This document shows, piece after piece, positions 1 to 10,235 of a stretch of DNA of 64,000 nucleotides. The translations under genes were made by a program, and so were the position numbers. This DNA comes from Hymenopellis radicata (Eukaryota; Basidiomycota; Agaricomycetes; Agaricales; Physalacriaceae): positions 1 through 64,000 of the forward strand of contig JADNRX010000305.1 in assembly GCA_015501595.1 (NCBI GenBank), written 5' to 3'. The first letter of the stretch is position 1; the number at the start of each line of letters is the position of its first letter. Under the pieces are notes generated by a model. It was not told the DNA's origin. It saw only the letters and a program-made list of their open reading frames with translations, and ran no database searches.

Positions 1-408
1 ATAAAGTGACGGAAAAGACGACACGGACGATGGCGCGGAGCCCAGCGAGACTCATGGACACGTCAACTCTATATCGGTGTTGAGGACGTACCGGCGGCTA
101 GGCATCGCTAAACGCCTGATGTTACTTTCTCGTGCGTTTCGTCTTTCCATCTAGGCGGCATGCTGCTGATTTGTGCGCAGAGGAAGCCATGTCTACCGTG
201 TACAAAGCAACATTCGTATCACTGCACGTACGAAAGTCGAACAAAGCGGCGATAGGACTGTATAGGGATACACTGGGATTCGAGGTGGCCAAGGTGGAGA
301 AGAAATATTGTTAGTGCAATCCCATTCCCTATGTGCGACGTCCTAACTCGTCGTTCAGATGGAGATGGCGAAGATGCGCTTTCGATGAGGCTGAGGCTGG
401 ACCATTAG
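1..408 (+). CDS. NAA10: N-alpha-acetyltransferase 10-like (NatA catalytic subunit), 5' partial
   Basis: GNAT-fold enzyme that, with the NAA15 scaffold, acetylates N-termini of nascent chains at the ribosome. The window catches the 3' part. Exon 1 (to 131) encodes HGHVNSISVLRTYRR and the acetyl-CoA binding RRLGIA loop; an in-frame TAA at 2-4 means the preceding sequence is an intron or lies outside the window. Exon 2 (181-309) reads QEAMSTVYKATFVSLHVRKS and then a stretch ending VEKKY. Exon 3 (359-408) gives GDGEDALSMRLRLDH and stop. Introns of 49 bp (132-180 and 310-358) restore the family sequence without a frame break. The match to the Ard1/NAA10 family (SLHVRKSN, DGEDA) is strong. The acidic C-terminal extension of many homologues is absent. 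Confidence 0.88.
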
Positions 409-1105
409 GTACCAGCATTTTCTTTCTTGCGAACACGTTAACCGGCTGACGCGTTTCGCAGATATCTATAACAAAAACGGATGCGTGCTGGGCACGGGAT
501 GCCTTGTAGTGAATAGATCATGTCCTTCATTTTGTTTATGCCAACCCTTCTGAATGAACGACATAGTTGTGAGGCTCGCATTATCTTCAGAAACGATGGT
601 TGATGAGGTCATTCGGCGGGCGAATGCATCCTATAGAAGAGCGTGCCACTGCTGTCAACGCGTTAGTGCTCAACTTGAACATCACTGCGCAATCCCTCAA
701 CTGTCAGTAAACAAACTTCTCGCGTCTTCTTTTCGTCTCGCTAAAGGATCACTTTCTTTTCCAGTTCGCAGTGAAGGGTATCGAGATCTTCTTCAAAAGG
801 CTAGGATAATTGCAGCAATTTTACAGGAGAGACTTTACGAGCCTTTAGGATACAGTTGAGCGAAGCAGACAATCGTTGAAAACGGACACACCTTTGGCGC
901 CTGTGATTCGTTTTCCCGTTTTCGTTTGAGATTAGCAGCCATTGAAGGAGGAGGGTCGAAGCCATTCGTCGCCCACGCGTCACTGGCAGTTCAATGGCTG
1001 GTTGGACTTGACTACCTTCGGAGCGAATACCTTTCTGCATTCTTGTTTCCAATTTACCGCCGTCGTCAGCAGGTTACGCGTTCTATGGTGTTCTCTTTCT
1101 TTACC
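409..1105. other. No supportable gene
   Basis: An uninterrupted 101-codon frame lies at 554-859 (+), but it has no recognised motif, splice context or family match. I see no promoter or RNA signal that I would defend. Confidence 0.4.
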
Positions 1106-1990
1106 ATGGGCATCACTTCCTTCTTCAAGCAGCAGATACCAAGTACAGCGCGGACGACCCGATCTCTCGGGCAATTTGAAGGTTGTCCTAATCGCTGGAG
1201 GAAACACCGGAATTGGCCTTGAGACGGCCAAGGTTCGTGCAACTCCGTCTATATTTTGACGAGAGTCTTTTACTTAGAGGGCATGTATAGGCCGTCTTGA
1301 AACGCAACGCCAAGGTGTATATCATCGCCTGTCGGGATGAGAGGAAATAACGACGACTGTCCTGATCGAATTTGGAAAGGTGGGTTTTGTTTCATCTTCC
1401 AATCTTTCTGCCCGCGGAGGCCGAACACTTACAGAGTTTCTCCATCTAACACGCTCTCTAGCAAGGCCCCTGACCTGTTCAACAATGCGTGCGTTGAGGT
1501 TTATTTTTTATTTCCAGCTCCCACTGATGCCACATTCTTAGCGGTGTTATGGAGCCACCAAAGAACAACTGGTTACGATCAGACTTTGAGCGTTAGCCTC
1601 CGGCGTACGTTCCCATTAGTTGCCCGTCAACTCGAAGGAGAAGGAGGGCACTGATTTCGACGCCTTTCCAGATACATCCAACTATTTCGCCGCTCTCACT
1701 GTCCTCCCGCATCCTCTTTTGAGAAATCGGCGCGTACTACTTAGCCTCCAAGATTGACTACGATACATTCAAGGTCGGCCCACAGCGCAAGAAGTTAGGC
1801 CTGGAGGCGCTGTACAATCAGAGGAAATTCGTATGCGCCCCCTCGTGTCGTGAACGTGGCCACTGGCCGAAGTCTGTTCAAGATCCATTATCTTTCGGCG
1901 ACGGAACAGCTCTACCACATACTATCAAGGCACGCCCGCGGCTGGTTGGAGATTGTATGATAGGAACAGGACGCTTGACCGGCAGTTCTT
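1106..1990 (+). pseudogene. Short-chain dehydrogenase/reductase relic
   Basis: Fragments of a classical SDR of the WW-oxidoreductase/retinol-dehydrogenase type appear in the right order but in different frames. After ATG 1106 comes MGITSFFKQQIP, then near 1160-1214 PDLSGNLKVVLIAGGNTGIG with the cofactor-binding GxxxGxG pattern. After a plausible intron (1215-1290) comes AVLKRNAKVYIIACRDE. Further on are LFNNA near 1480, a PPKEQL-like piece near 1555, and DYDTFKVGPQRKKLG with LYNQ near 1755-1820, which resembles the YNQSK active-site region but reads YNQRK. The pieces need several frame changes, and the central NVLGHF region is unrecognisable. The gene is most likely dead. It sits just upstream of repeat copy A. 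Confidence 0.7.
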
Positions 1991-2583
1991 GGGTATCCGT
2001 TATGCTGCCTCCCAACAGACGTGTGTGTCGTGTATTATTTCTTCTCGTGCGTTACTTTCTCCCAGGTTGTCAAGCTTTCCTGATGGTCGTCTCTACAGAC
2101 GAGCGAAGGACCCGGGAGCCTCACGAGTCACCTATGTATCGTCTGCTCTCCTTTCCAAGAGTGAGGTGCGTCAACTATCAAAACGAACGGGGTGATATAA
2201 TACCTGCCCCCAAAGTAAAAGGCGCAGTCCCGTGGATAACGCTTGAGCGTCCGAATGAGGTCTTCGCACGACGAGGTCCTCCAGAGTACTGGGCCCGTTG
2301 TGCATGTTATTCAGAATGCAGTGAGTGAATTGGAGTGAGAATAGATTAGATGGCTGTGTTGTCACGAGCGGGGTTCTTCGTGGGGTCTTGTCTTCTCTAT
2401 CAGTGGGTGCCTTCCTCTGTGGTCATCTTCGCACGTCTGAGGCAAGTATTGTGCTCAATCAACGTGTATTTCATAGCGTACTCGACATTCTGTGCTATAC
2501 TCATCCTAATACTAAGGCTGCTACTCTCAATAAGTTGTTTGTACTAGCATAGTGCCCTGCTAAGTCAAGCTGGTCTTCTCAGC

Positions 2584-3004
2584 CGCAGCACGGTACATCA
2601 CAGTGACTCGCGCGAGATTCACTGATTCAACGTTTTAGCTTGGTTTTAGCTGTCCATGTGTGCTGGGGCAAACACCACAGCTTTTGCTGCCCAAGACGGA
2701 GACTGCGCGAGCCAGGTATGGGATGGTGGGGGTCATTTTGCCCCTACCTGAAACGACCTTGCGCACAGTTGATGTTTAGCCTGGTATCCTGCTCACCCTC
2801 CCTAACCTCCCAATACCAGGCTAAACACCAACTGCGAGCAAGGTCAGTTCAGGTAGGGGCAAAATGATCCCCACCATCCCATATCTGGCTCACACAGTCC
2901 CTGTCTTGGGCAGCAAAAGATGTGGTGTTTGCCCCAGCACACACGGACAGCTAAAACGTTGAATCAGTGAATCTCGCGCGAGTCACTGTGACGTACCATG
3001 CTGC
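2584..3004. repeat. Foldback palindrome with ~200-bp arms
   Basis: The left arm (about 2584-2787) is the reverse complement of the right arm (about 2813-3004) at roughly 90% identity, with a 25-bp spacer (2788-2812). For example CTGGTAT at 2781 pairs with ATACCAG at 2813, and the CACAGTGACTCG block at about 2599 pairs with CGAGTCACTGTG near 2980. Copies B and C contain only the right-arm sequence, so in copy A the left arm was probably added by inverted duplication. Confidence 0.85.
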
Positions 3005-4104
3005 CATCGAATTCGCAGCACTGAAGCACGCGAATCGAGACAGGAACAAGACCGAGACCTAGAAGGCAGTAGAATTCAACGAGTACTTGCCAGAATAGAG
3101 GCAGAATGCGAATCAGAGGTCGCGAGTCACCGGAGACAACTGCTATGTAGACATCTAGACCATCAACATGTCAGATACGGGTGACGGTACATGGCAAGAC
3201 GCACTTACAGCACACCATCGAGGAAGCAAAACCACAGCAGCTGAAGAGAGTCAGCGATGATGATAGCATCGAGACGCAAAAAGACTAACGCGACGGAGGT
3301 CAGGTCGTGGTGATGGTAAAGGACAAGAAGCACTTACAAGACAGAGCGACGACGTGGGCAGGCATAGTAACAGCAAATGGCGAGAAGGAAAGGTGGGTGA
3401 TGGATTCACGAGAATTCCATTGGACTTTATACCTCTCGTAGTTAGGGTTTGATATAGTGGATGGGCGCCTGGGCCCGCAAGACCAAGCGGATGACTCACA
3501 AGTGCTCCGTGGCATCGAAACTATCCCGTGTGGCGAAATCTACAGTCTGTCTGAAATCACGCTCCCATAGTGTTGTTCAATGCGGCTTGTTGATAGGATT
3601 AAATAGACACAGACAGCACCGTATACAATGTCTATGAACTTGGGTCAGAGCTAGAAAGAAGTGCGTGTCATTAGCCGCCATTCGTAATCAAGTTTGTACG
3701 GCTGCAGGGCGACACTGTTCGTTACTGATGCAGCGAATATTGAAGTATGACACACCTCTGAATGATAGATTCCTTCTCAAGGCTTGAACTCGTGCATTTA
3801 GACGACTACAAGTTGACGTGAATGCGGATTTACATTCAAAGAGAGGAATCCACCTTTTACAAGACCAGACTACGCCACATAACAAAACGACAAGTTCAAT
3901 GCGTACATCGGAAGGAAACCAAGCCAACGATCGAGCGCCTTACACAAAAGGGTCGTATTCCAGAGACGCCGCGTCGCGGACATGAACTTGATGAAGGGCA
4001 GGAGCAAAACATGTCGATCGTGTTCAGCCAAATGCGGAAGTTCACCCTTGACTTCTTACCGTCACCGTCTTGATCCTCAAATCCGTTTCTTTGCTCCACG
4101 AACG

Positions 4105-5830
4105 CGTTGGCGCCTTCGGCGCCTCTGGGACCTACAATCTCCTCAATAATTAACTTTGGATTGCGAACAACGGAGCAGTGGCATTGGACCAGCGTTGATG
4201 GCCTCGCCGGCCAGGCTTCTAGCGAAAAGTCTGTTTTTCCTGTTCTTTTTCGCGTCATTTTAGGCTGATTTGATGCTAGATTTTGCTTCCCTTACGTGCC
4301 CAACTCTGTACATTTTCTTCCCTTGGCGATGTTGATCTTCAGGCTCATTTCAACATAGGACGTATGTATGGACCGCGGTGGCTTGGCCACCGCCTCAATC
4401 TAGGAAAGCGATGACGTGGCCTCGGAAACCAAGTCTTGGACCGTGGGCGGGCATGGCTGTCCTCACCGGACCGGCTTTTTGGTCCTGGCGAAAAGGTGTG
4501 TATTTGAGTTCATTTCACATTCTCCTTCTGATACCTTTCAGTTAGATCTGCGTTATTTCTGCGACACATGGGGTACGTTTTGCCCTGGTATTCCGCTATT
4601 CTTCGGCTTATGACTTCCTCTAGATAACGCGAGGCGGCTTCGCCGCCTCCTCGCACGCTCAAACGGCTTGAGGAGCAACGCCACGTCTTAGGAGCACCCC
4701 GTTTTGCGACAACTACGGCGTGCTCGCCGGCCCAGCTTTTTTCTCTGGAAAAAAGGTGCGAATCTCACTTAAATATCTCGTTGAATTCTGACTTCTTTCC
4801 ATTAGTTCCTCAGCTCTCTTATCATCAAATTCAGGGAGGATTTCCTCATTCTGGGCACTAGCGCCGTTGATTTAGATCTGGATCTTGCTGGGCTCGGGGT
4901 TATAGACCAAACTGGACGCGTTAGTGACGAACTTGTCAATGTACGTGACCTTGTTCTCCCTGTATTCGCGTGCTAATTCATTACTAGCCCAGACCCAGCG
5001 CCATTATATTGCGTTAGACGCAGTGAGCAGCGGCGCTGCCGCCGCTGCGCTTGCCCTGCAAGCTTCTCACTGCTGGCATTATGTTGTCAATGTTATTCCG
5101 ACTAGACGCCACGCTTCGACTTGCGTTCGCCCAGCCATGACGCCCTTATCGACGAATTGTGAACACTAGGGAATACCACCTCCATCACTTCTCGCCCCTG
5201 CGCTCTCGCTAGAGTCTCTCAATCCGTCCAGAATTCCTCGAATTGGAGCATGGACCTATGCCCGCGCCCAGTCTTCGGCTAAATCCAGCCGCTGATGGCG
5301 ATCTGGATCTGACGGCGCTCGGCTTTATGTCTGCTTCGGGACATGTTGAATATGAATTGGAGTCCGGTACGTTGTCATGTTCTGTCGCGTTTACTGAACT
5401 GATGCCTTATTGCAGTGCCTGAATCCTCATTTCGCTGCAGTGGGCAGCCGTGCTTCCACCGCTGCGCTTGCGCTGCGAAACTTCTCACTGCTTGGGACGA
5501 CAATGGTTCTTCGACAGCAACGCCACACTTCGATTCCAATCTCACCCCTTACCAGGACGCTGGTCCTACGTATAGTGGTCGTCATAGGCTGTATTTGTAC
5601 CCCATCATTGGCGCCCTTCCACCCCATCACTGGCTACGCCGCTCGCATCAAAGCGTCTATTCACCCAGAAGTCTTGCAATTCCAACGCGGGCCTATGCAC
5701 ATGCACCCAGACCTCGGCTAATTGGCTCCTCTCATGACGATACGGATCCGACAGCCTTCGGGCTTATGGCCTCATGTGGATACATTCAAGATGAATTGGA
5801 CTTGGTACGTGATATTAGTCTAGCGCCTTA
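4105..5830 (+). pseudogene. Exon-module array of copy A
   Basis: Three hairpin-bearing modules are followed by DLDL/AVSS modules. Module 1 (4109-4230) stays open as APSAPLGPTISS...GLAGQASSEK. Module 3 ends GVLAGPAFFSGKK followed by a GTGCGA donor (4756). The next exon has LDLDLAGLGVIDQTG, and after a GTACGT...CAG intron comes AVSSGAAAAALALQASHCW (about 5018-5075). The pair repeats as GDLDLTALGF-type sequence (5295-5345) and AAVGSRASTAALALR (5425-5480). These are the same motifs as in B and C and suggest a once-coding, internally repeated protein. I do not recognise it. No single frame runs through, and the start and end are unknown. Confidence 0.5.
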
Positions 5831-5840
5831 TTATCTCCTA

Positions 5841-6924
5841 TGCCATCTTGTTCACGTATCTTTAGCTATGCTGTTGTCCGAATCCTACCCTGCTCTATCT
5901 GTTGTACGTACACCAAATGCACAAGCCATACTGAGCTCTCATAAACGCTATCCGCGAGAGAGCAGTGATTTTTGTGGTCGCCGTTAGAACAAGAGAAAAA
6001 TCAAGATTTACGCGACCACAGTACTCAGCGAACGAGAAGAGATATCAAGTTATTCTAGAGTACAACATGAGTCGAAATAAGTCCATGTACAGTCCAGCCA
6101 ACACGACAAGACGGACGGAGTGAGGCAGGTCGGATGACGTCACACACCTCCCTCTTACCATCATGGACACCAAGTTCAACGGTGCAGTGTTGACAGAAGC
6201 GCCTCGATGGGCACGACGCTCGGCGGATAGGACCGTGAAGAGACCCTTGAACGTGTATTGGCGACTGTCCTGGAACGCGATGTAGCAGTCCGACAATCTC
6301 GTGAGCGGCGCCGAGAGCAACAAAAGCGGAACGCGTCGACATGGGGAAGCTCCTCCATTGCGTTTGGTCCGGAAGGGCTGGCACGGTGGATAGGATTTAA
6401 TTTCTCGTACCGGGCGCCGTGGACTGTAGGGTCGATTGTAACGCCCATCTACCCTCCACGCTATGCATTCACCGCCTTGTACTAGACACCGCTCGCGCCT
6501 TCTACAAAATGGACTCCCAGTCTTCTTGCCTTCAATGACCCCTTTAAATGTGACCGCGACAAGGAATCCTTCTCTTCTGAAACTGTGGAGTGCATGTCTG
6601 GTATGCGAGTTGTGTGTCGGAGCTCTGATTCACGACTTATCTTCCCCAGTAGCTGTCGTGCTCCGACAATTCGAGCCCCGTTACTCCTATTAAGAGGAAC
6701 AGAAGACTTGTCTTTCAATTCAGGCTATGTCTTCTCTTACCCAACCCGAATCGGTGAGACAGACACATACTTCTATCTCACCTGAAGCCTCCCTCACACA
6801 AGACAGAACCTCCGAAATGTTCATGTTTTCTGGCAGATATCTCACAATGGTCGACACTTATAAGCGCGATTCGAACGCCTTCACATCTCATTCTCCCTTC
6901 CCTGCAAACCATTGACGTGCTACC
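5841..6924. other. Intergenic region upstream of GH5 gene
   Basis: Unique sequence with no supportable ORF. A small imperfect inverted repeat (TGTGGTCGC near 5973, GCGACCACA near 6013) flanks an AT-rich loop. The last few hundred bases probably hold the promoter of the glucanase gene, but no convincing core element was found. Confidence 0.4.
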
Positions 6925-9143
6925 ATGTCTCCCTCCCAGGATGCCCACCCTCGAGCTTCCTTCATCCACCAGGACTCTTACTACTCGCAGACGCCTACCC
7001 TGACAAACTCAACAACAGTTCTTCCGAAATCAGAGCATGATGACCACCGCACCGCCAGGCTTGCGCACAAGAAACTTCGCGGTTTCGCTTTCTCCCTTGT
7101 CTGCCTCGTGGCAGTCCTCATCCTCATCATTGTCGCCAAAGTTTACTTGAATGTGTCCAAGAAGACGAACTTTACCACAGGTAACGGCTCAGGTAACGGC
7201 CATACTGGGTTCCCTCTGCGACGGCGGGTGCCATCACCGGTGTAGACGGTTCGCAGGTGACATTGGAGGATGGATCCACGTTCACCTACAGCAACCAGTT
7301 CGGAGGATTCTGGGTCTCAGATCCTTCCGATCTCTTTGCAAGTGGCGCCAAACCAAACAGCTGGACACCGGCGCTTAACCAGTCATGGACGTATGGCAAG
7401 GATCGCATCTTTGGGTACATCTTCACCTCCTCGTTAATCTTTGACCAAGGCTCATTCATGTTTAGCGTTAACCTTGGTGGCTGGTTTGTCCTGGAACCCT
7501 TCATTAGCCCGGCTCTTTTCCAGAAGTATCCTACTGCAATAGATGAATGGAGTCTCAGCGAAGCTATGGCCGCGGATACGGCCGGTGGCGGTCTTGGTCA
7601 ACTGGAGGAACATTATAAGACGTTTATCGTACGTCTTTCTATTATAGTTCGACATTTTACTGATCTTCTTTTCACAGACTGAGAAGGACTTCGCCGAGAT
7701 TGCTGGGGCCGGTCTTAACTGGGTTCGTCTTCCCATACCATTCTGGGCTATCGACAAGTGGGACGGAGAACCGTTCCTGGATAAAGTTTGCTGGAAGTAC
7801 GTCTGATTCATTTGTTTCTCGTAGTTGCATACTGATCCATTTCTTCAAGGTATATCCTCAAAGCCCTCCGTGGGCACGAAAGTACGGCATTCGTGTGAAC
7901 CTCGACCTCCATACTATTCCAGGATCGCAGAATGGTAAGTTTGTTTCTAGTAACACGCTGATGCCCACTCACCAGGTTATAACCACTCCGGAAAGACCGG
8001 CCAAGTCAACTTCCTGCACGGCTCTATGGGTATCGCCAACGCTCAACGCGCCCTCAACTACATCAGGATCATCACCGAATTTGTATCCCAACCCGAATAC
8101 CAGGACGTTGTACAAATGTTTGGGATCATGAACGAAGCCATCATCAATACGATTGGTCGTGATGCACTCACCTCATTCTATCGTGAAGCTCATGACATGA
8201 TTCGTGGTATCACTGGCGTTGGAGAGGGCAAAGGGTTCTACATCTCGATACACGATGGGACACATTCCTTGCTGGTAGCGATCGTGTCGTCCTTGACAGA
8301 CATCCATACACCTCCTTCAGCGGCTCGACCTTTGAGGATCCTATCGCCACAGGAACGGCGGCCGATGCTGGTGGCGTTTGGGTCGGCACAGCATGTGGCT
8401 GGGCTACAGAAATAGTCCGACTTTCTGGGACATTCGGCTTCACCTATGCTGGTGAATGGAGCAACGGATATAACGATTGTGGGCTCTTCCTCACCGGGGT
8501 AGGTGGCAGTCACAGCTACGCAGGCGACTGCGGTGCATGGGAGGACGCTACCACGTGGGACGATTCGACCAAAGCCGGTGTAGCAGCTTTCAACGCTGCA
8601 CAGATGGATGCTCTGAAGGACTTTTTCTTTTGGACGTGGAAGATCGGCAACTCCACCGCCGGATCCGTTCAGGCTCCTCTTTGGTCGTACCAGCTCGGAT
8701 TGGAGGGTGGTTGGATTCCCAAAGATCCTCGTCAAGCCGCTGGGAAGTGCGGCACCATACCCGAGTTCGATGGCAACTACGTGCCGTATATGATCGGAGG
8801 GCCTGGTGCTGGTACCATTACCGCTGCAGCTGCTGATACACCTTTCCCGCCTGCGCAGATCAGTGGTGTTGACGTTCCCGCCGACGAACTTCCTCAATAC
8901 ACGTCGACTGGGACCGTACATACCTTACCTGGGCCGACGGATACTTCTGGTGCGACTCAGGTTGGCGGATGGTATGACGCGCAGGATATGGGTCTTGCGC
9001 CTACACCGATACTCGGTTGCGCTTATCCCGATCCTTGGGATGCCAACGGCGCCGCGGTACCAACTGGATGCGGTGTAGATGCAGCTGCTGCGCCTACTGC
9101 TCCAAATGTTGCCGACGCGACTGATGCTCATCGAGGAAGATAA
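6925..9143 (+). CDS. Membrane-anchored GH5 exo-1,3-beta-glucanase-like protein, frame disrupted
   Basis: Cell-wall glucan hydrolase family (GH5, exo-1,3-beta-glucosidase group). A cytoplasmic N-terminus of about 50 residues precedes one membrane segment (FAFSLVCLVAVLILIIVAKV), giving a type II topology, then the catalytic domain: GGWFVLEPFISP, NWVRLPIPFWAI, WARKYGIRVNLDLH, GSQNG, the acid/base Glu in FGIMNEA, and the nucleophile Glu in TYAGEWS. Introns that fit are 7193-7245, 7629-7677, 7797-7849 and 7935-7975. Two places do not join in frame. After 7850 the family-like YILKAL runs one base out of phase with WARKYG. Near 8250-8262 SIHDG and WDTFLAG overlap in different frames, as if several codons plus one base were lost. 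A GTCTGA donor could bridge the first by skipping family residues. The gene is therefore either a recent pseudogene or carries assembly indels. Confidence 0.85.
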
Positions 9144-10235
9144 ATCTGACGAATCAAAGAGATGAGTTTGGTTTCAATTTAATATACCACCAAGTATACC
9201 ACGGACTGACAATTGTTATGAGACGGTTATTCTTCTATTTCGATTTCATCGTAATTTCCTGAACTCTTGAGCATTTTGTTTCGTCTTCCGTAACCCCCGA
9301 ATTCCAACGCGCGTTCGCGCGCCTTTCTTTTACTTTGTTCTCAATGGCCAATCCCAATCCTGGTGGCGTCGATGATTTGGGCCTCAAGGCGTACTGGGAT
9401 GTGCTATATGGGACGCTATTTGACACACGCGAGGCACGCGAGCATTGGATGAGGGTGTGCAGATGTTGTTTAACCACACGGAAGATGGTGAGACTGTGGT
9501 AAACAGTGTGCGTACAGACGCGAAGTTGATTGAGAGGCGTCAGTATGTTGTTCAAGATAAACTATGCGAAGCTAAGTTGAATGGTTGCGCACTCAATGAA
9601 GGTCTATTCAAATCAGAATAGGTTTAGGTGTTTAAAAAATGGGTATGGTCCCGGCGATGCACCATCGGTACAGGGTCTAAGTCATTCCGAGGATCCAACG
9701 TTCGTGTAGAGAGAGAGCTGCGCTCAAGAAAAGACGGATCCATGAGCTCGTATCGTCCACTCCTACGGACCTGAGGGTGGTGCTGGTTTCTCGCTTTCCT
9801 TTGGGTGTGCTAGCGATGTCCTAGAGTTGTCGAACGTGGTCTTCCCGCTACTATGACGATGTCTTGCAGCGACGCCAGCAGCGTAAATAAGCGGATTAGC
9901 GGCCTCCGCTTAATATGTGCAGTCAAGTAGTTTATACCTATCTATGACACATTCGAGCATCTACATAGGTTTTAGGACTACCCCAAATCAAGCTGGCGAA
10001 GTATTTGCACAAAGTTCTGTTATGATTCTATTCCAAATGACTCGAAGTTCAATCATTGCTACATCAATTCTCTACACTCGGCTCGATAAGCTGGGATAGG
10101 TAAAGGAAGACGACACCAAGAAGACCGATATGTCAACTTCAAGTCGTCCTTCAGGGCGACGCGCATAGCAGCAAAGCCCGGACCTCTTCAATGTCGGATG
10201 CGTCTGTTAAAACAGTCAGCAGAGACTTTCCAAGC
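9144..10235. other. Intergenic, no supportable gene
   Basis: A short ATG frame at 9344 (MANPNPGGVDDLG, about 50 codons) resembles the start of a coding exon but has no convincing continuation. Otherwise nothing is recognised. The 3' ends of the glucanase gene and the coiled-coil gene converge on this stretch. Confidence 0.4.

Larger units (their letters stand above)
2340..5840 (+). repeat. Large repeat unit, copy A (truncated)
   Basis: This tract is homologous to 34306-42780 (B) and 45771-54520 (C). Landmarks in order: a left-end segment around 2340-2560 matching 34330-34590; the GTGCCCTGCTAAGTC block at 2551; the right arm of a palindrome at 2813-3004 matching 34690-34890 and 46260-46450; a tract at 3690-3840 matching 47160-47320; three GC-rich hairpins at 4109, 4377 and 4633; and DLDL-type and AVSS-type exon modules to about 5830. 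Compared with C, it lacks about 800 bp between the ACAAAACGACAAG block (3884) and 3960. It ends at a point inside the last module, so the gene-like tract X present in B and C is missing. No transposase, integrase or reverse transcriptase motif is visible. Confidence 0.75.

Noticed and set aside
5415..5987. 190-codon plus-strand ORF in copy A
   Set aside because: Its frame does not carry the AVSS/AALALR motif shared by the other modules, and it runs past the end of the repeat, so it is taken as a chance frame.
8238..8921. 227-codon minus-strand ORF
   Set aside because: It is antisense to the GH5 catalytic exons, which have clear family motifs. Its own translation is Arg/Ser/Pro-rich without features.
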